This document shows positions 17,595 to 26,683 of a stretch of 64,000 bases of DNA, piece by piece. Each line of letters opens with the position of its first letter. Positions within the stretch are counted from its first letter, which is position 1. A model generated the notes under the pieces. That model did no database searches and was not told the DNA's origin. It worked only from the letters and a program-made list of their open reading frames with translations. This DNA comes from Gimesia sp. GTDB lineage: Bacteria > Planctomycetota > Planctomycetia > Planctomycetales > Planctomycetaceae. The position numbers and the translations under genes are program-made. The stretch covers positions 62,001 through 126,000 of the forward strand of contig PAJV01000061.1 in the NCBI GenBank assembly GCA_002706765.1, read 5' to 3'.

Positions 17595-19307
17595 ATGAAA
17601 TTCGACCGGCCTTTACTCTCGCATGCAATTCGCTCTGGTATGGCGGCGCTCCTGATTTTCTCCCTCTTCTTCTCAGCGGGATCCCCACTGCAGGCGTTTC
17701 AGGACACTCCCACGCCCGCAGCAGCCCCTGAAACTGCTGCCGAAACGGTTCCTGATAAAAATGAACCTGCCAAGAAGAAAGAAGCTAAAACAGGACTGGC
17801 TCTGGTAGAACAGAAAGTCGATAAGCTGTTTGGTACTTTTAACGGGTATGTTGCGTCAGTCTTCTTTTATCCGATACCACTGACTCCGCAACAATTCAAT
17901 GCGAACGATGGAGTTCCCCTGGCTGTGCTCTGGCTGGTCATTGGGGCGACATATTTCACCTTTCGCATGAACTTCATTAATCTGCGTGCCTTTAAACACT
18001 CCATTTTACTGATCATGGGGAAATATGATGATCCTGACGATGAAGGGGAAGTCACCCACTTTCAGGCTTTGACCGCCGCCCTGTCTGCGACCGTGGGACT
18101 GGGGAACATTGCGGGAGTGGCAATTGCGATTGCCACAGGCGGCCCGGGAGCCATGTTCTGGATGATGCTGGCCGGACTATTGGGTATGACTTCCAAATTT
18201 GCTGAATGTACGCTCGCCCAAATTTACCGTCGCATCAGCCCGGATGGTCGAGTAATGGGGGGCCCCATGTGCTACCTTTCAGTCGGCTTACAGGAACAGT
18301 ATCCCAACAATCCATTCATGAAGGGACTGGGCAAAACTCTCGCCGTTCTGTTTGCAATTTTGTGCATTGGCGGCTCACTGGCAGGAGGCAACTCATTTCA
18401 GGTCAAACAATCCCTGGGCGCTGTCGCAGAGACGATCCCGATGTTGAAAGATAACAACCTGGAGTGGGTCTATGGTGTTGTGATGGCATTTTTCGTGGGA
18501 ATCGTGATTATCGGCGGGATTCGCAGCATCGCCCGGACGACAGAAAAAATTGTGCCCCTGATGTGCGGGATCTATATTCTGGCATGCCTGGCGATTATCG
18601 TGATGCAGGTCGAACAGATTCCAGCCTGCTTTATGGCTATCTGGAATGGTGCGTTCAGCGATAACGCGATGTATGGCGGTTTCCTGGGCGTTCTGGTGAT
18701 CGGCTTTAAACGAGCCGCCTTTTCGAATGAAGCGGGAGTCGGATCAGCGGCCATCGCTCATTCGGCTGCGAAAACAAAATTTCCCGTTCGCGAAGGCATC
18801 GTGGCATCACTGGGTCCATTCGTAGATACAATCATGATCTGTACCATGACCGCCCTCGTGATGATCATTACAGGCGCTTACAATGATCCCCAATATGCTG
18901 ATCTGATTAAATCAGACAACGGAGCCGCTTTGACCTCAGCGGCCATGAATTCACAGATCCCCTACTTTAATTATGTATTGTCCGTTTCCGTGATTCTGTT
19001 CGCGTATTCGACGATGATCTCGTGGTCCTATTATGGAGAACGCTGCTGGGCATTTCTGTTTGGCGACAGCCCTTCCATTTCGCTCGCGTATCGCATTCTG
19101 TTTCTGGTGTTCGTGGTACTGGGTTCGGTTGTCTCTGCCACCAACGTACTCGATTTTGGTGATCTGATGATTCTGGGAATGGCATTTCCCAATATCCTGG
19201 GAGTCCTGCTGTTGTCCAATCGGGTCAAGCGGGAACTGGACAAATACTGGAGTCGTTATAAGTCAGGAGAGTTTGATAACACCGCCTCTTCTACCGAGGA
19301 AAAATGA
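17595..19307 (+). CDS. AGCS-family sodium:amino acid (alanine/glycine) symporter
   Basis: A polytopic inner-membrane carrier that takes up alanine or glycine with sodium. The AGCS signature is clear: GLGNIAGVAIAIATGGPGAMFWM near residues 175-197, then TSKFAECTLAQIYR, and later FKRAAFSNEAGVGSAAIAHS. About ten or eleven hydrophobic spans follow residue 110. The 570-residue length exceeds the usual 450-490 because of an N-terminal extension of about 95 residues: a signal-peptide-like segment (about 18-35, ending before FQDTP), then an Ala/Pro/Lys-rich stretch. The extension implies the N-terminus is exported, which is unusual for the family outside planctomycetes and some other phyla. A downstream start would remove it, but the region is in frame and starts with a good signal sequence. 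Confidence 0.93.
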   Translation: MKFDRPLLSHAIRSGMAALLIFSLFFSAGSPLQAFQDTPTPAAAPETAAETVPDKNEPAKKKEAKTGLALVEQKVDKLFGTFNGYVASVFFYPIPLTPQQFNANDGVPLAVLWLVIGATYFTFRMNFINLRAFKHSILLIMGKYDDPDDEGEVTHFQALTAALSATVGLGNIAGVAIAIATGGPGAMFWMMLAGLLGMTSKFAECTLAQIYRRISPDGRVMGGPMCYLSVGLQEQYPNNPFMKGLGKTLAVLFAILCIGGSLAGGNSFQVKQSLGAVAETIPMLKDNNLEWVYGVVMAFFVGIVIIGGIRSIARTTEKIVPLMCGIYILACLAIIVMQVEQIPACFMAIWNGAFSDNAMYGGFLGVLVIGFKRAAFSNEAGVGSAAIAHSAAKTKFPVREGIVASLGPFVDTIMICTMTALVMIITGAYNDPQYADLIKSDNGAALTSAAMNSQIPYFNYVLSVSVILFAYSTMISWSYYGERCWAFLFGDSPSISLAYRILFLVFVVLGSVVSATNVLDFGDLMILGMAFPNILGVLLLSNRVKRELDKYWSRYKSGEFDNTASSTEEK

Positions 19308-19420
19308 CGGCAGGAATTCGGACATTGCCCAAGCTTACTGCTGTTTATCACGGCTCAATTATCATAAAATAGAGACAGCTGTTGCTCTTCAACATCATTC
19401 ATCAATGAAAGTACTGGATT

Positions 19421-19858
19421 ATGAGTTACTTCGCCGGAAAAAACATTCTGGTTCCAGTCGATTTTTCTGAAAGCTCGCTGGAAGCCATCAAAAAGGCCAT
19501 ACAAATTTCAGAAGACGCGGCAACGGTAACCGTGGTGCATGTGATGGTCCCCCTGGATCTTGTTTCACCGGGTGTACTCTTCGGAGGACTGACGGATGAA
19601 AAACGAACTGACCACGTCAATAAACTGGCCAAAGAAGAATTCACCAAACACCAGATTGAAGGCATAACCTTCGACACTTTGATTGGTGATCCGGGAACTA
19701 AGATTGCAGATTACGCGAAAGATCATTCCACGGATCTGATCGTGATTCCTTCGCACGGTTATACCGGAATCACCCGACTGGCACTCGGTTCTGTTGCAGA
19801 GCGGGTTCTCAGACATGCCCCCTGCCCGACACTGGTACTCAGAAAGCCAAAACAATAA
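19421..19858 (+). CDS. Universal stress protein (UspA family, ATP-binding type)
   Basis: A 145-residue single Usp domain. It starts with NILVPVDFSESSLEAIKKA and ends with the nucleotide-binding signature HGYTGITRLALGSVAERVLRHAPCPTLVLR, which has the G-x2-G-x9-G-S spacing of ATP-binding members. These proteins are cytoplasmic dimers linked to stress survival, with no single known reaction. It follows the symporter by 113 bases on the same strand and converges with the DUF1080 gene six bases away. Whether it works with the symporter is unknown. Confidence 0.93.
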   Translation: MSYFAGKNILVPVDFSESSLEAIKKAIQISEDAATVTVVHVMVPLDLVSPGVLFGGLTDEKRTDHVNKLAKEEFTKHQIEGITFDTLIGDPGTKIADYAKDHSTDLIVIPSHGYTGITRLALGSVAERVLRHAPCPTLVLRKPKQ

Positions 19859-19864
19859 CCCCTA

Positions 19865-20695
19865 TCAGGGTTGATCAGGCTTTTGTTGCGCGACTGGTTT
19901 TTCAGGTTGCGCTGCCGGTTCAGGAGCCAGTACTTCCACGACCAGTTTGCGGAAATGAATTTCGGCACCTTCACTCTGCAGAGCAATCGCCCCCTTGCTG
20001 GGGTCACAGCCGGTGACTTCACCCAGTTTGACCCCGTTGATCATTACAGAAATATTTCCCGACCGGCAAGTCAGCACACATTGATGCCATTTACCAAGTG
20101 GTAAATCCAGAGGCATGGTGGGGGAAAGTTTATTGGCTGATTTGGCGCCACTGCCCGGCGTGGGAAAAACATAACCGGCTTCGGGACGATGCAACTGAAC
20201 CTGAAAAGCTTTTGGCCAGACTTTATCCGGTTCTGTTGTGAATAATAAGATCCCGCTGTTCGCATTCGGGTCATTGGGATACATCCACTCCAGGCTGAAC
20301 TGGAAATTTTCGTATATTTTCTGGGTTCGAATGTAACCATAGGGTTTCCCGGAGCAGACCAGCACACTGGGTTGATCCTTGCCACCACTGATTACTTTCC
20401 AGGTCAGATTGCGATTCGCCTCTTTCTCCTCTTCACTGACATATTTCCAGTGATCCCAGAAATTCCCGCCATTCAGCAGTTTCTCGGGCCCCGGTAACTG
20501 GGGGGTAGAAGATGCTGATTTCTCAACGGGTTTTGACTCGGAAGGTTTTTCCTTAGCGGAAGCAGCGGGGGGGTCCTTTTCATCTGCTCCAGTCTTGACG
20601 GGAGGAGCCGGTTCCTGCGCCACACCTGTCAATTGACAGAATGACAGACAGGTGATGCTTACAATCACAAATAGCAAAGCAAATCGTTTTCTCAT
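19865..20695 (-). CDS. Secreted DUF1080 (3-keto-disaccharide hydrolase-like) protein
   Basis: The ATG at 20695 starts a typical signal peptide (MRKRFALLFVIVSITCLSF, cleavage near residue 28), so it is preferred over the longer frame opening at 20764. A Pro/Ser/Lys-rich linker follows. From about residue 75 the protein is a single DUF1080 domain, a concanavalin-like beta-sandwich: LLNGGNFWDHW, FQFSLEWMYPNDPNANSGILL, then FQVQLHRP and GKWHQCVLTCRSGNISVMINGVKLGE, ending GAIALQSEGAEIHFRKLVV. Some DUF1080 members hydrolyse 3-keto sugars; most planctomycete copies are uncharacterised. A C-terminal Pro/Gln-rich tail follows. It should act outside the cytoplasm. Confidence 0.9.
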   Translation of the reverse strand: MRKRFALLFVIVSITCLSFCQLTGVAQEPAPPVKTGADEKDPPAASAKEKPSESKPVEKSASSTPQLPGPEKLLNGGNFWDHWKYVSEEEKEANRNLTWKVISGGKDQPSVLVCSGKPYGYIRTQKIYENFQFSLEWMYPNDPNANSGILLFTTEPDKVWPKAFQVQLHRPEAGYVFPTPGSGAKSANKLSPTMPLDLPLGKWHQCVLTCRSGNISVMINGVKLGEVTGCDPSKGAIALQSEGAEIHFRKLVVEVLAPEPAAQPEKPVAQQKPDQP

Positions 20696-21141
20696 ATTAA
20701 TTCGATTTGAGCGGACAGGGGACTGCCTCTCTTCTTCCCAAAGTCGATGAAGAATATACAACACGCTGATAATGCCCGACTTGACTGTTAAAAGAACACG
20801 TTTCTGGAAATGTAGATAAGAGAACCAGCTATTCTAAGCCCATACTCATCAACATTCAATTACGCCCATCGCTCCAACCAGCAGTTTTCACAAATGCCTT
20901 GCCTGGAACACTGAACGCAAAGTCACACCGACAGCCTAACACCGGGCTCGGGCTGTTACCAGCATGAAATCTGCACATTTCCCAAACCGTCGAGAGAACA
21001 GTCTGAACCCGACTTACAATCGTCAGCGGAAATCGGCAATCTGATTTTTATTTGACGTTTAAGTTGCAGCGCTGATAGACTGGTTTCCTTACGGAACATT
21101 ACCCTTCCTCCCTCAAATTCAAGAAAAGAACTGGTGCTCCT
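20696..21141. other. Divergent gap between DUF1080 and DUF3500-like genes
   Basis: This 446-base gap has no supported gene. A possible plus-strand promoter is TTGACG (21052-21057) with GATAGA (21074-21079), 16 bases apart, in front of the DUF3500-like gene. The -10 match is weak. Confidence 0.35.
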
Positions 21142-22197
21142 ATGCAATTTGATCCACGCTTTTCAATGCCTGAATTGACTTCTGACTCTCTCTCAATCTC
21201 TCGTCGGCACTTTGTCAGAACCATGGGTGCGGCGATCGCGGGAACTCCATTTCTCGGTGTCGACAGGCTCCTGGCAGGTCAGACGGGGGATGCGTCGAAA
21301 GCCGCTGCTCCCGAACCACTGGTGAAACAGTTATACGAAAGCCTGAGTCCAGCACAAAAAAATAAAGTCTGCTTTGACTGGGATCACAAAGACAAAAATG
21401 GCCTGCTGCGACAGCACGTCCGTGCCAACTGGAACATCACAGAGCCGATCGTTCACAGCGATTTCTTTACTAAAGACCAGCAGGAAAAAATTGAAGCAAT
21501 TTTCTTTGGCCATTTTGATCCCTCCTGGCATAAAAAAATCCGTAAACAATTAATGGACGATCAGGGCGGTTACGGGGAAGACCAGTCGATCGCCATCTTT
21601 GGCACACCTGGAACGGATCAGTTCCAGTTTGTCATGACAGGCCGTCACACCACGGTTCGCAGTGATGGAGACAGTGCGGAACATCTGGCATTCGGAGGAC
21701 CGATCTTCTACGGTCATGCTGCTGAAGAATTTAATGAACCAGCAGATCATCCCGGTAATGTCTTCTGGGAACAGGCGCTGAAAGCCAACCAGGTTTACAA
21801 GATTCTGGATGGCAACCAGCGTAAAGCAGCCCTGATTCCCAAAGCACCTGCGGAATCGAACATTCAATTTAAAAAGTCCCCTGATCAAATCACCGGTCTT
21901 CAGATTGCCGACATGACCAAAGACCAGAAACAGGAAATGCAGTCTGTCCTGAATCTGTTGATTGAGCCTTTCCGTGCTTCCGATCAGAAAGAAGTCAGAA
22001 AGTGCATCGAAGCGCAAGGCGGACTCGATAAGTGCCGCATTTCCTTCTACCAGGCAGGCGACATCGGTAATGATGGAGTCTGGGATAACTGGAGACTGGA
22101 AGGTCCCGCTTTCGTCTGGCACTATCGTGGTGCTCCCCACGTGCATGTGTGGGTTAATATCTCGGCCGATCCAGGTACGCAGATCACCGCGACCTGA
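21142..22197 (+). CDS. TAT-exported DUF3500-like protein
   Basis: A 351-residue protein with a twin-arginine style signal near the N-terminus (ISRRHFVRTMGAAIAGTPFLG, about residues 19-40). The body resembles DUF3500: LSPAQKNKVCFDWDH, a GRHTTVRSDGDS segment, LAFGGPIFYGHAAEEF, FWEQALKANQVYKILDGNQR and a C-terminal GDIGNDGVWDNWRLEGPAFVWHYRG. His- and Trp-rich patches suggest a metal or small-ligand site, but this is inference. DUF3500 has no established activity that I can name. Folding before export by the TAT route would fit a cofactor-bearing protein. It stands alone; a terminator-like stem lies 139 bases downstream. Confidence 0.75.
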   Translation: MQFDPRFSMPELTSDSLSISRRHFVRTMGAAIAGTPFLGVDRLLAGQTGDASKAAAPEPLVKQLYESLSPAQKNKVCFDWDHKDKNGLLRQHVRANWNITEPIVHSDFFTKDQQEKIEAIFFGHFDPSWHKKIRKQLMDDQGGYGEDQSIAIFGTPGTDQFQFVMTGRHTTVRSDGDSAEHLAFGGPIFYGHAAEEFNEPADHPGNVFWEQALKANQVYKILDGNQRKAALIPKAPAESNIQFKKSPDQITGLQIADMTKDQKQEMQSVLNLLIEPFRASDQKEVRKCIEAQGGLDKCRISFYQAGDIGNDGVWDNWRLEGPAFVWHYRGAPHVHVWVNISADPGTQITAT

Positions 22198-22845
22198 TAT
22201 CTGCAGAATAGAGGGCAAACCTCTAAACGATCAGAGGGGGACTGCTCTCTTTCAATCGGCAGTACCGCTGCAGCTTCATCACAGAAGTAACGCGGGAAGC
22301 ATCTCTCCCTGGAATATCATTTCCTTGACAATGCGTGTCGAGCATGCTGTTGTGTTGTCAGCAGTATGCTCGACAGAGATTTTTTGCGCATGAACTACGG
22401 GATAAAAACTGTTTGCTGAATATGTCATATTCTTCCGGTTTTACTGCAAACATTTTTCAATTCATGGTTGCAATAATTTTCAGTTTACTCAAGCGGGATG
22501 AAGTTTCACTTCATGTTGATATTTAGAAACAGTAATGCGCTGAAGCGGAAAACGACGTTTTTATTGAACTCATTAAAACGAGGTTCAATGTCGGTTGACT
22601 TTCTGAGTGGATAAGCAATATTGGTTCTTAGTCAAAATCGTTTTTCCTTTTTTACTATGGAAAAATTTTTGCGATCACTTATGATACTCTCCAAGACATG
22701 ACACTGGTCAAACCAGATCGTTGACCCTGCCTGTCAGATACTCCTGGAATATCATTCAGTATGTATACTTTTTGTTATTTCCAATTAGCAACTTCGCACT
22801 AATTGTTAATATACCTGATCTTCTCTCCAGACTGCAGGTGGCCGA
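22198..22845. other. Gene-poor gap after the DUF3500-like gene
   Basis: No gene is supported in 648 bases; short frames lack ribosome sites and family resemblance. It contains the terminator-like stem at 22336-22385 and a 14-base direct repeat (CCTGGAATATCATT at 22308-22321 and 22743-22756). The right half is AT-rich and probably holds the promoter of the next gene. Confidence 0.45.
22336..22385 (+). terminator. Rho-independent terminator downstream of DUF3500-like gene
   Basis: TGTCGAGCAT (22336-22345) pairs with ATGCTCGACA (22366-22375); an inner GCTG/CAGC pair closes the loop. GAGA and six T follow (22380-22385). It lies 139 bases after the stop codon. Confidence 0.6.
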
Positions 22846-23733
22846 GTGACTAAAGAGCTTCTCTCACAGCGTAAAGTCAATTCGTTCTCAACTTCTTCTT
22901 CGACACCTAAACCTGATCCTGCCAACCCGACACTTTCCTTGATGGATCGACTTTCGATCAGTCAAATCACAACTTATCACTGGTCTCTGGAAGAAAGTCT
23001 GCATGGCCTGGTAGCTGGCGGAATTCCTGCCGTCGGTCTCTGGAACCGGAAAATTCTGGATCTGGAACCAGCACAATCCGCAGAACTCGTAATCGATTCA
23101 GGCCTCAAAGTCTCAAGCATTTCCCTGGCAGGTGGTTTCACCGGATCTAACGAGTACTCTTTTGACGAAGCGATTGCCGATGCGACCCAGCTGATTGAAT
23201 TCGGCGGACAGGTTAATGCGGCAGCAGTACAGGTCGCCAGCGGTCCCCGTGCCGGGCATACCGTAAATCATGCACGAGAGCTGACTGTGGATGCACTGAA
23301 GCGACTCGGTGATGTTGCTGGCTCTAATGGCATACGGCTGGCTCTTAAAACCATGCAGAACCCACAGGCAAGAAGCTGGACCTTTCTCAACTCGATCGAA
23401 TCCACACTGGAATTGATCGACGCCTGTCAGCATCCAGCAGTCGGAATCGCAGTCGACCCTGCTCACATCTGGCATGACAAGTCTGCCAAAAACCTGATTA
23501 CCGATATGATTTCGCTCATCGCAGCAGTACAAATTTCAGAAATGAAATCTGGCGAATCAGTCCAGGAACTGTTCCCCGAGCTTGATCTCATTGAAACCAT
23601 TCATGAAGCCGGATATCAGGGTTACTTCGACCTGGAAATTTGGAGTGAACAGGTCTGGCAATCCGATTATTCAGAGATGCTTACCAGCCTGCGTCTTGCC
23701 TGCCAGCCTGAAACCCCTCCCCAGTTCAACTGA
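22846..23733 (+). CDS. Sugar phosphate isomerase/epimerase-like TIM-barrel protein
   Basis: This 295-residue protein has the AP endonuclease 2/xylose isomerase-like barrel pattern: ISQITTYHWSLEESLHGLVAGG at the first strand and helix, GLWNRKIL, then SSISLAGGF, a central LAIKT-type strand (RLALKTM), VGIAVDPAHIWHD with a likely metal-ligand Asp and His, VQISEMKSG, and GYFDLEIWSEQVW near the end with a metal-ligand Glu. Such proteins isomerise or epimerise sugars or inositols; the substrate is not readable. The GTG at 22846 is chosen because AGGTGG precedes it; an in-frame ATG 32 codons later sits at the fold's beginning and is a possible alternative. Confidence 0.82.
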   Translation: MTKELLSQRKVNSFSTSSSTPKPDPANPTLSLMDRLSISQITTYHWSLEESLHGLVAGGIPAVGLWNRKILDLEPAQSAELVIDSGLKVSSISLAGGFTGSNEYSFDEAIADATQLIEFGGQVNAAAVQVASGPRAGHTVNHARELTVDALKRLGDVAGSNGIRLALKTMQNPQARSWTFLNSIESTLELIDACQHPAVGIAVDPAHIWHDKSAKNLITDMISLIAAVQISEMKSGESVQELFPELDLIETIHEAGYQGYFDLEIWSEQVWQSDYSEMLTSLRLACQPETPPQFN

Positions 23734-23984
23734 AAAGACTGCCTGTGAACGACAGGGATTTTTCCTGCTCCTTACGAAATTCCCTGCCTGTGATTGATAA
23801 ACGGATCATAGTTTGGTTACGATGGTGACCATGACCGACGCGCAGATCAGATAAAAGACCCTGGTAAAACGACCAGCCAGTTTTCACACCCAAGATTTTT
23901 TCAGCTTCCCTGAAAAACGGGTAGCCATAAAAATCCCTCGCTGATTGACTCTCTTCTGATTATTCTGGAATGTGGTGACACGTA

Positions 23985-24692
23985 ATGGCTCACGAATCCT
24001 TTAGCCTGAGTGATCTGGCAAAACAGTTAGGCCGCGACCGCCGAGAACTGGAAAAACTAGCCAATCGAGGCAGAATTCCAGGGCGGAAGGTCCAGGGGGA
24101 ATGGCAATTCCATTCCACAGAAATCACTCACTGGCTGGAACAGGAAATGCGCAGCTACACGATATCCGAACTCGAACGGGTGGAGCAGACCAATCCTCCC
24201 CCCCTGCTGGATGCGGAGAATCTCATCAGCAGCCTGATGCCCGAAGAACTGATTGCCGTACCTCTCGAGGCACGAACCAAAAGATCGGTCCTGGAAAGCC
24301 TGATTGAAGTAGCCGGCCGAACCTGGCAGATCTGGGAGCCGGCAGCCGTCCTGGCTGCTGTACAGGAACGGGAAGAAGCCTACCCTACCGCATTCGAAAA
24401 CGGGGTCGCCATCCCTCACCCCAGAAATCCCGTGCCCGATGCTGTCGGCGAGCCAGTAATTGCCTACGGCCGCACATTGTCAGGAATTCCGTTTGGCGCC
24501 CAAAACGGAGCCCTGACTGATATTTTTTTCCTGGTGATCTGCTCTGACGCTCCGACTCACCTATCCGTACTCGCACGGTTGGGCCGGCTGATGCAACTCT
24601 CGGATTTCGTCGAACAATTGCGCGAAGCGTCGACGCCACATGAGACCAGACAGGTTATTATCGAAGCAGAAAAAAAGGTCGCTTCCGCTTAG
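23985..24692 (+). CDS. Fusion of MerR/excisionase-type DNA-binding domain and PTS EIIA domain
   Basis: The first 55 residues read as a helix-turn-helix of the excisionase/MerR type (FSLSDLAKQLGRDRRELEKLANRGRIPGRKVQGEW). Residues about 75-235 form a fructose/nitrogen-type EIIA domain: TKRSVLESLIEVAG, REEAYPTAFENGVAIPHPR with the phosphorylatable His145, then GIPFGAQNGALTDIFFLVI and HLSVLARLGRLMQL. EIIA accepts phosphate from HPr/NPr. With no sugar permease domain or PTS genes nearby, a regulatory role is likely: phosphorylation state could alter DNA binding or a partner protein. The target is unknown. All parts seem intact. Confidence 0.86.
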   Translation: MAHESFSLSDLAKQLGRDRRELEKLANRGRIPGRKVQGEWQFHSTEITHWLEQEMRSYTISELERVEQTNPPPLLDAENLISSLMPEELIAVPLEARTKRSVLESLIEVAGRTWQIWEPAAVLAAVQEREEAYPTAFENGVAIPHPRNPVPDAVGEPVIAYGRTLSGIPFGAQNGALTDIFFLVICSDAPTHLSVLARLGRLMQLSDFVEQLREASTPHETRQVIIEAEKKVASA

Positions 24693-24953
24693 GCTGTCTC
24701 TCCCCAGGCGGGTAGATCAACAAACTTTGCCTGCAGATTTTTCTGCGACTGGTCCCTGCTTTTTGTTCTGTCTGGTTTCTACCTCAAGAATTTACGGGAA
24801 AAGGGAGAATTCAAATCCAAGGTTTGATATGATTCTGGATATATTTGTATTTCCAACGTTGACGAATGTTGAGGGAACACAAAGAATAGTTTTTTGTCTC
24901 TGATCATTGAATCACGTAGCGCCCCCCTTTAACCGTCTGCAAAAAGAAAGCTC

Positions 24954-25685
24954 ATGACTTCAGAATCCCCGGAACAACTTGATGTCATTGCCGTCGGTGC
25001 CCATCCGGATGACGTTGAGATCGCCTGTGGTGGAACTCTGGCAAAACTGGTCCAGCAGGGTTATCGCGTCGGCATTATTGACCTGACGGATGGCGAACCA
25101 ACGCCACTCAGTCCCGGGCCTGAATCCAGGTTGCAGGAAGCGAAACAGGCCGCAGAAATACTGGGGATCCATGTCCGCGAAACACTGGAACTTACCAATC
25201 GACGCCTGTTTGACAGCTTTGAAAATCGAGTCGCCCTCGCGAATCTGTTTCGAAAATATCGCCCCAAAATAGTGCTGGGACTGGCAGGCAAGACCCCCAT
25301 GGCTTCCCCCGATCACTGGCAGGCCATGCAGATTACCGATGCGGCGGTCTTTTACTCCCGGCTTACGAAATGGAATGACCAGTTCGATAACACGGAACCG
25401 CATACGATCCAGAAACAGGTCTGGTATCCCCTGGGATTTGGCTCCCTGAATTACCCGGAAGGCAGTGGACAGTTTGTCGTAGATATTTCTGATACGTTCG
25501 AACAGAAACTGGATTCCATTCGAGCCTACCAGTCCCAGTTTCCCCCCGAAAAAAAGCGGGTGTATCGGCTGGTTGAGAGCCAGAACCGCCTCCTGGGAAC
25601 CAGTGCCGGTTTTGAAGCAGGGGAACTGTTTATCTGCTCCACAACACTGGGAGTTCGGGATCTGGTCCAGACAGTTTGTCCCTGA
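24954..25685 (+). CDS. PIG-L (LmbE-like) family deacetylase
   Basis: The [17 protein letters not shown] motif near residues 17-33 gives the zinc ligands and catalytic Asp of the PIG-L/LmbE family, with the third ligand region [19 protein letters not shown] near residue 120. The family removes acetyl groups from N-acetylglucosamine-linked molecules. The overall pattern ([16 protein letters not shown]-like [11 protein letters not shown], and a YPLGFG segment) resembles BshB1, the GlcNAc-malate deacetylase of bacillithiol synthesis, but no other bsh gene is near. Length of 243 residues fits. The substrate remains an inference. Confidence 0.88.
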   Translation: MTSESPEQLDVIAVGAHPDDVEIACGGTLAKLVQQGYRVGIIDLTDGEPTPLSPGPESRLQEAKQAAEILGIHVRETLELTNRRLFDSFENRVALANLFRKYRPKIVLGLAGKTPMASPDHWQAMQITDAAVFYSRLTKWNDQFDNTEPHTIQKQVWYPLGFGSLNYPEGSGQFVVDISDTFEQKLDSIRAYQSQFPPEKKRVYRLVESQNRLLGTSAGFEAGELFICSTTLGVRDLVQTVCP

Positions 25686-25854
25686 ATATTCTCATAAGAG
25701 ACTAAAAATCCAGCAGATACAACATTATTAAAATTTCCTTCCCGGACAAAAGATGCTATGATACCTCAAAAGGAATTTCACATTTGTCTAGCATTGGAGG
25801 CGTGAGACTACGGCCTCATTCTGAATTATCATCGACGCGCATACAGGCTTTTTA

Positions 25855-26598
25855 ATGGTTGGAATTCGCTACGGCACAGTCAGCATTACCGGAAATTTCC
25901 GAGAAAATAATGAGGACAATCTCTTTGTTGATGAACTCAACAGATATTTTCTGGTCGCCGACGGTATGGGAGGACAATGCGCCGGAGAAAAAGCCAGCCA
26001 GCTGGCTATCGAACTCATTCCCGAGAAATTGAATGAGCTGATCGATTTTAATACTGACCCGGCTGAAAAAGTAACTCAGTCAATCGACCAGGCTGTCGCG
26101 CATGCAAATCTTGAAATTATGGCTCTGGGCGAATTGGATCCCAACTGCCGCAGCATGGGTACGACAATCGTCTTTGCCATTCAGGTGGGTGAGAAATTCT
26201 TTATCGGAGGCGTGGGAGACAGCCGGGTTTACCTGCTGCGAAACGACGCACTGCACCAGTTGACGACCGATCATTCGCTGACACAGGCACTGGTCGATGC
26301 AGGTACAATCACTGCTGAAGAAGCCTTAACTCACCGCTACAAAAATGTGCTCTATCGCTACCTCGGCACAAAAGACGGCAGCGCCGGTACCCAGGCACGC
26401 CATCTCGACCCCACACCCCGGGATCGAATGATACTCTGCTCGGATGGTGTCACCGATGGAATCTCAGATGAAAAACTTCAAGAGCTGCTGGGACAGTTTG
26501 ACGACCCGCAACAGGCAGCAGAAGAGATTGTAAAAGCGGCGCAGGAAGGTGGTTCAAAAGACAATATTACCTGCATCGTCATTTTTATAGATGAGTAG
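25855..26598 (+). CDS. PP2C-family serine/threonine protein phosphatase
   Basis: A 247-residue soluble PP2C (PPM) phosphatase that removes phosphate from Ser/Thr residues using two metal ions. The motifs are in order: RENNEDN (metal Asp), [52 protein letters not shown] and [11 protein letters not shown]. All metal-binding aspartates are present. Length is that of Stp1/PrpC-type stand-alone phosphatases, normally partners of Hanks-type kinases; no kinase is present in this window. The FHA-domain gene at 32.3 kb could belong to the same phospho-signalling network, but the genes are not linked. Confidence 0.94.
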   Translation: MVGIRYGTVSITGNFRENNEDNLFVDELNRYFLVADGMGGQCAGEKASQLAIELIPEKLNELIDFNTDPAEKVTQSIDQAVAHANLEIMALGELDPNCRSMGTTIVFAIQVGEKFFIGGVGDSRVYLLRNDALHQLTTDHSLTQALVDAGTITAEEALTHRYKNVLYRYLGTKDGSAGTQARHLDPTPRDRMILCSDGVTDGISDEKLQELLGQFDDPQQAAEEIVKAAQEGGSKDNITCIVIFIDE

Positions 26599-26683
26599 CC
26601 CTTGCCTCAACAGTAAGCATGGCACTTCTCTATCTCTGTTGCTTTGTAAACTGCCACCTCACAGCTTTCATTCTGGCTGAACA

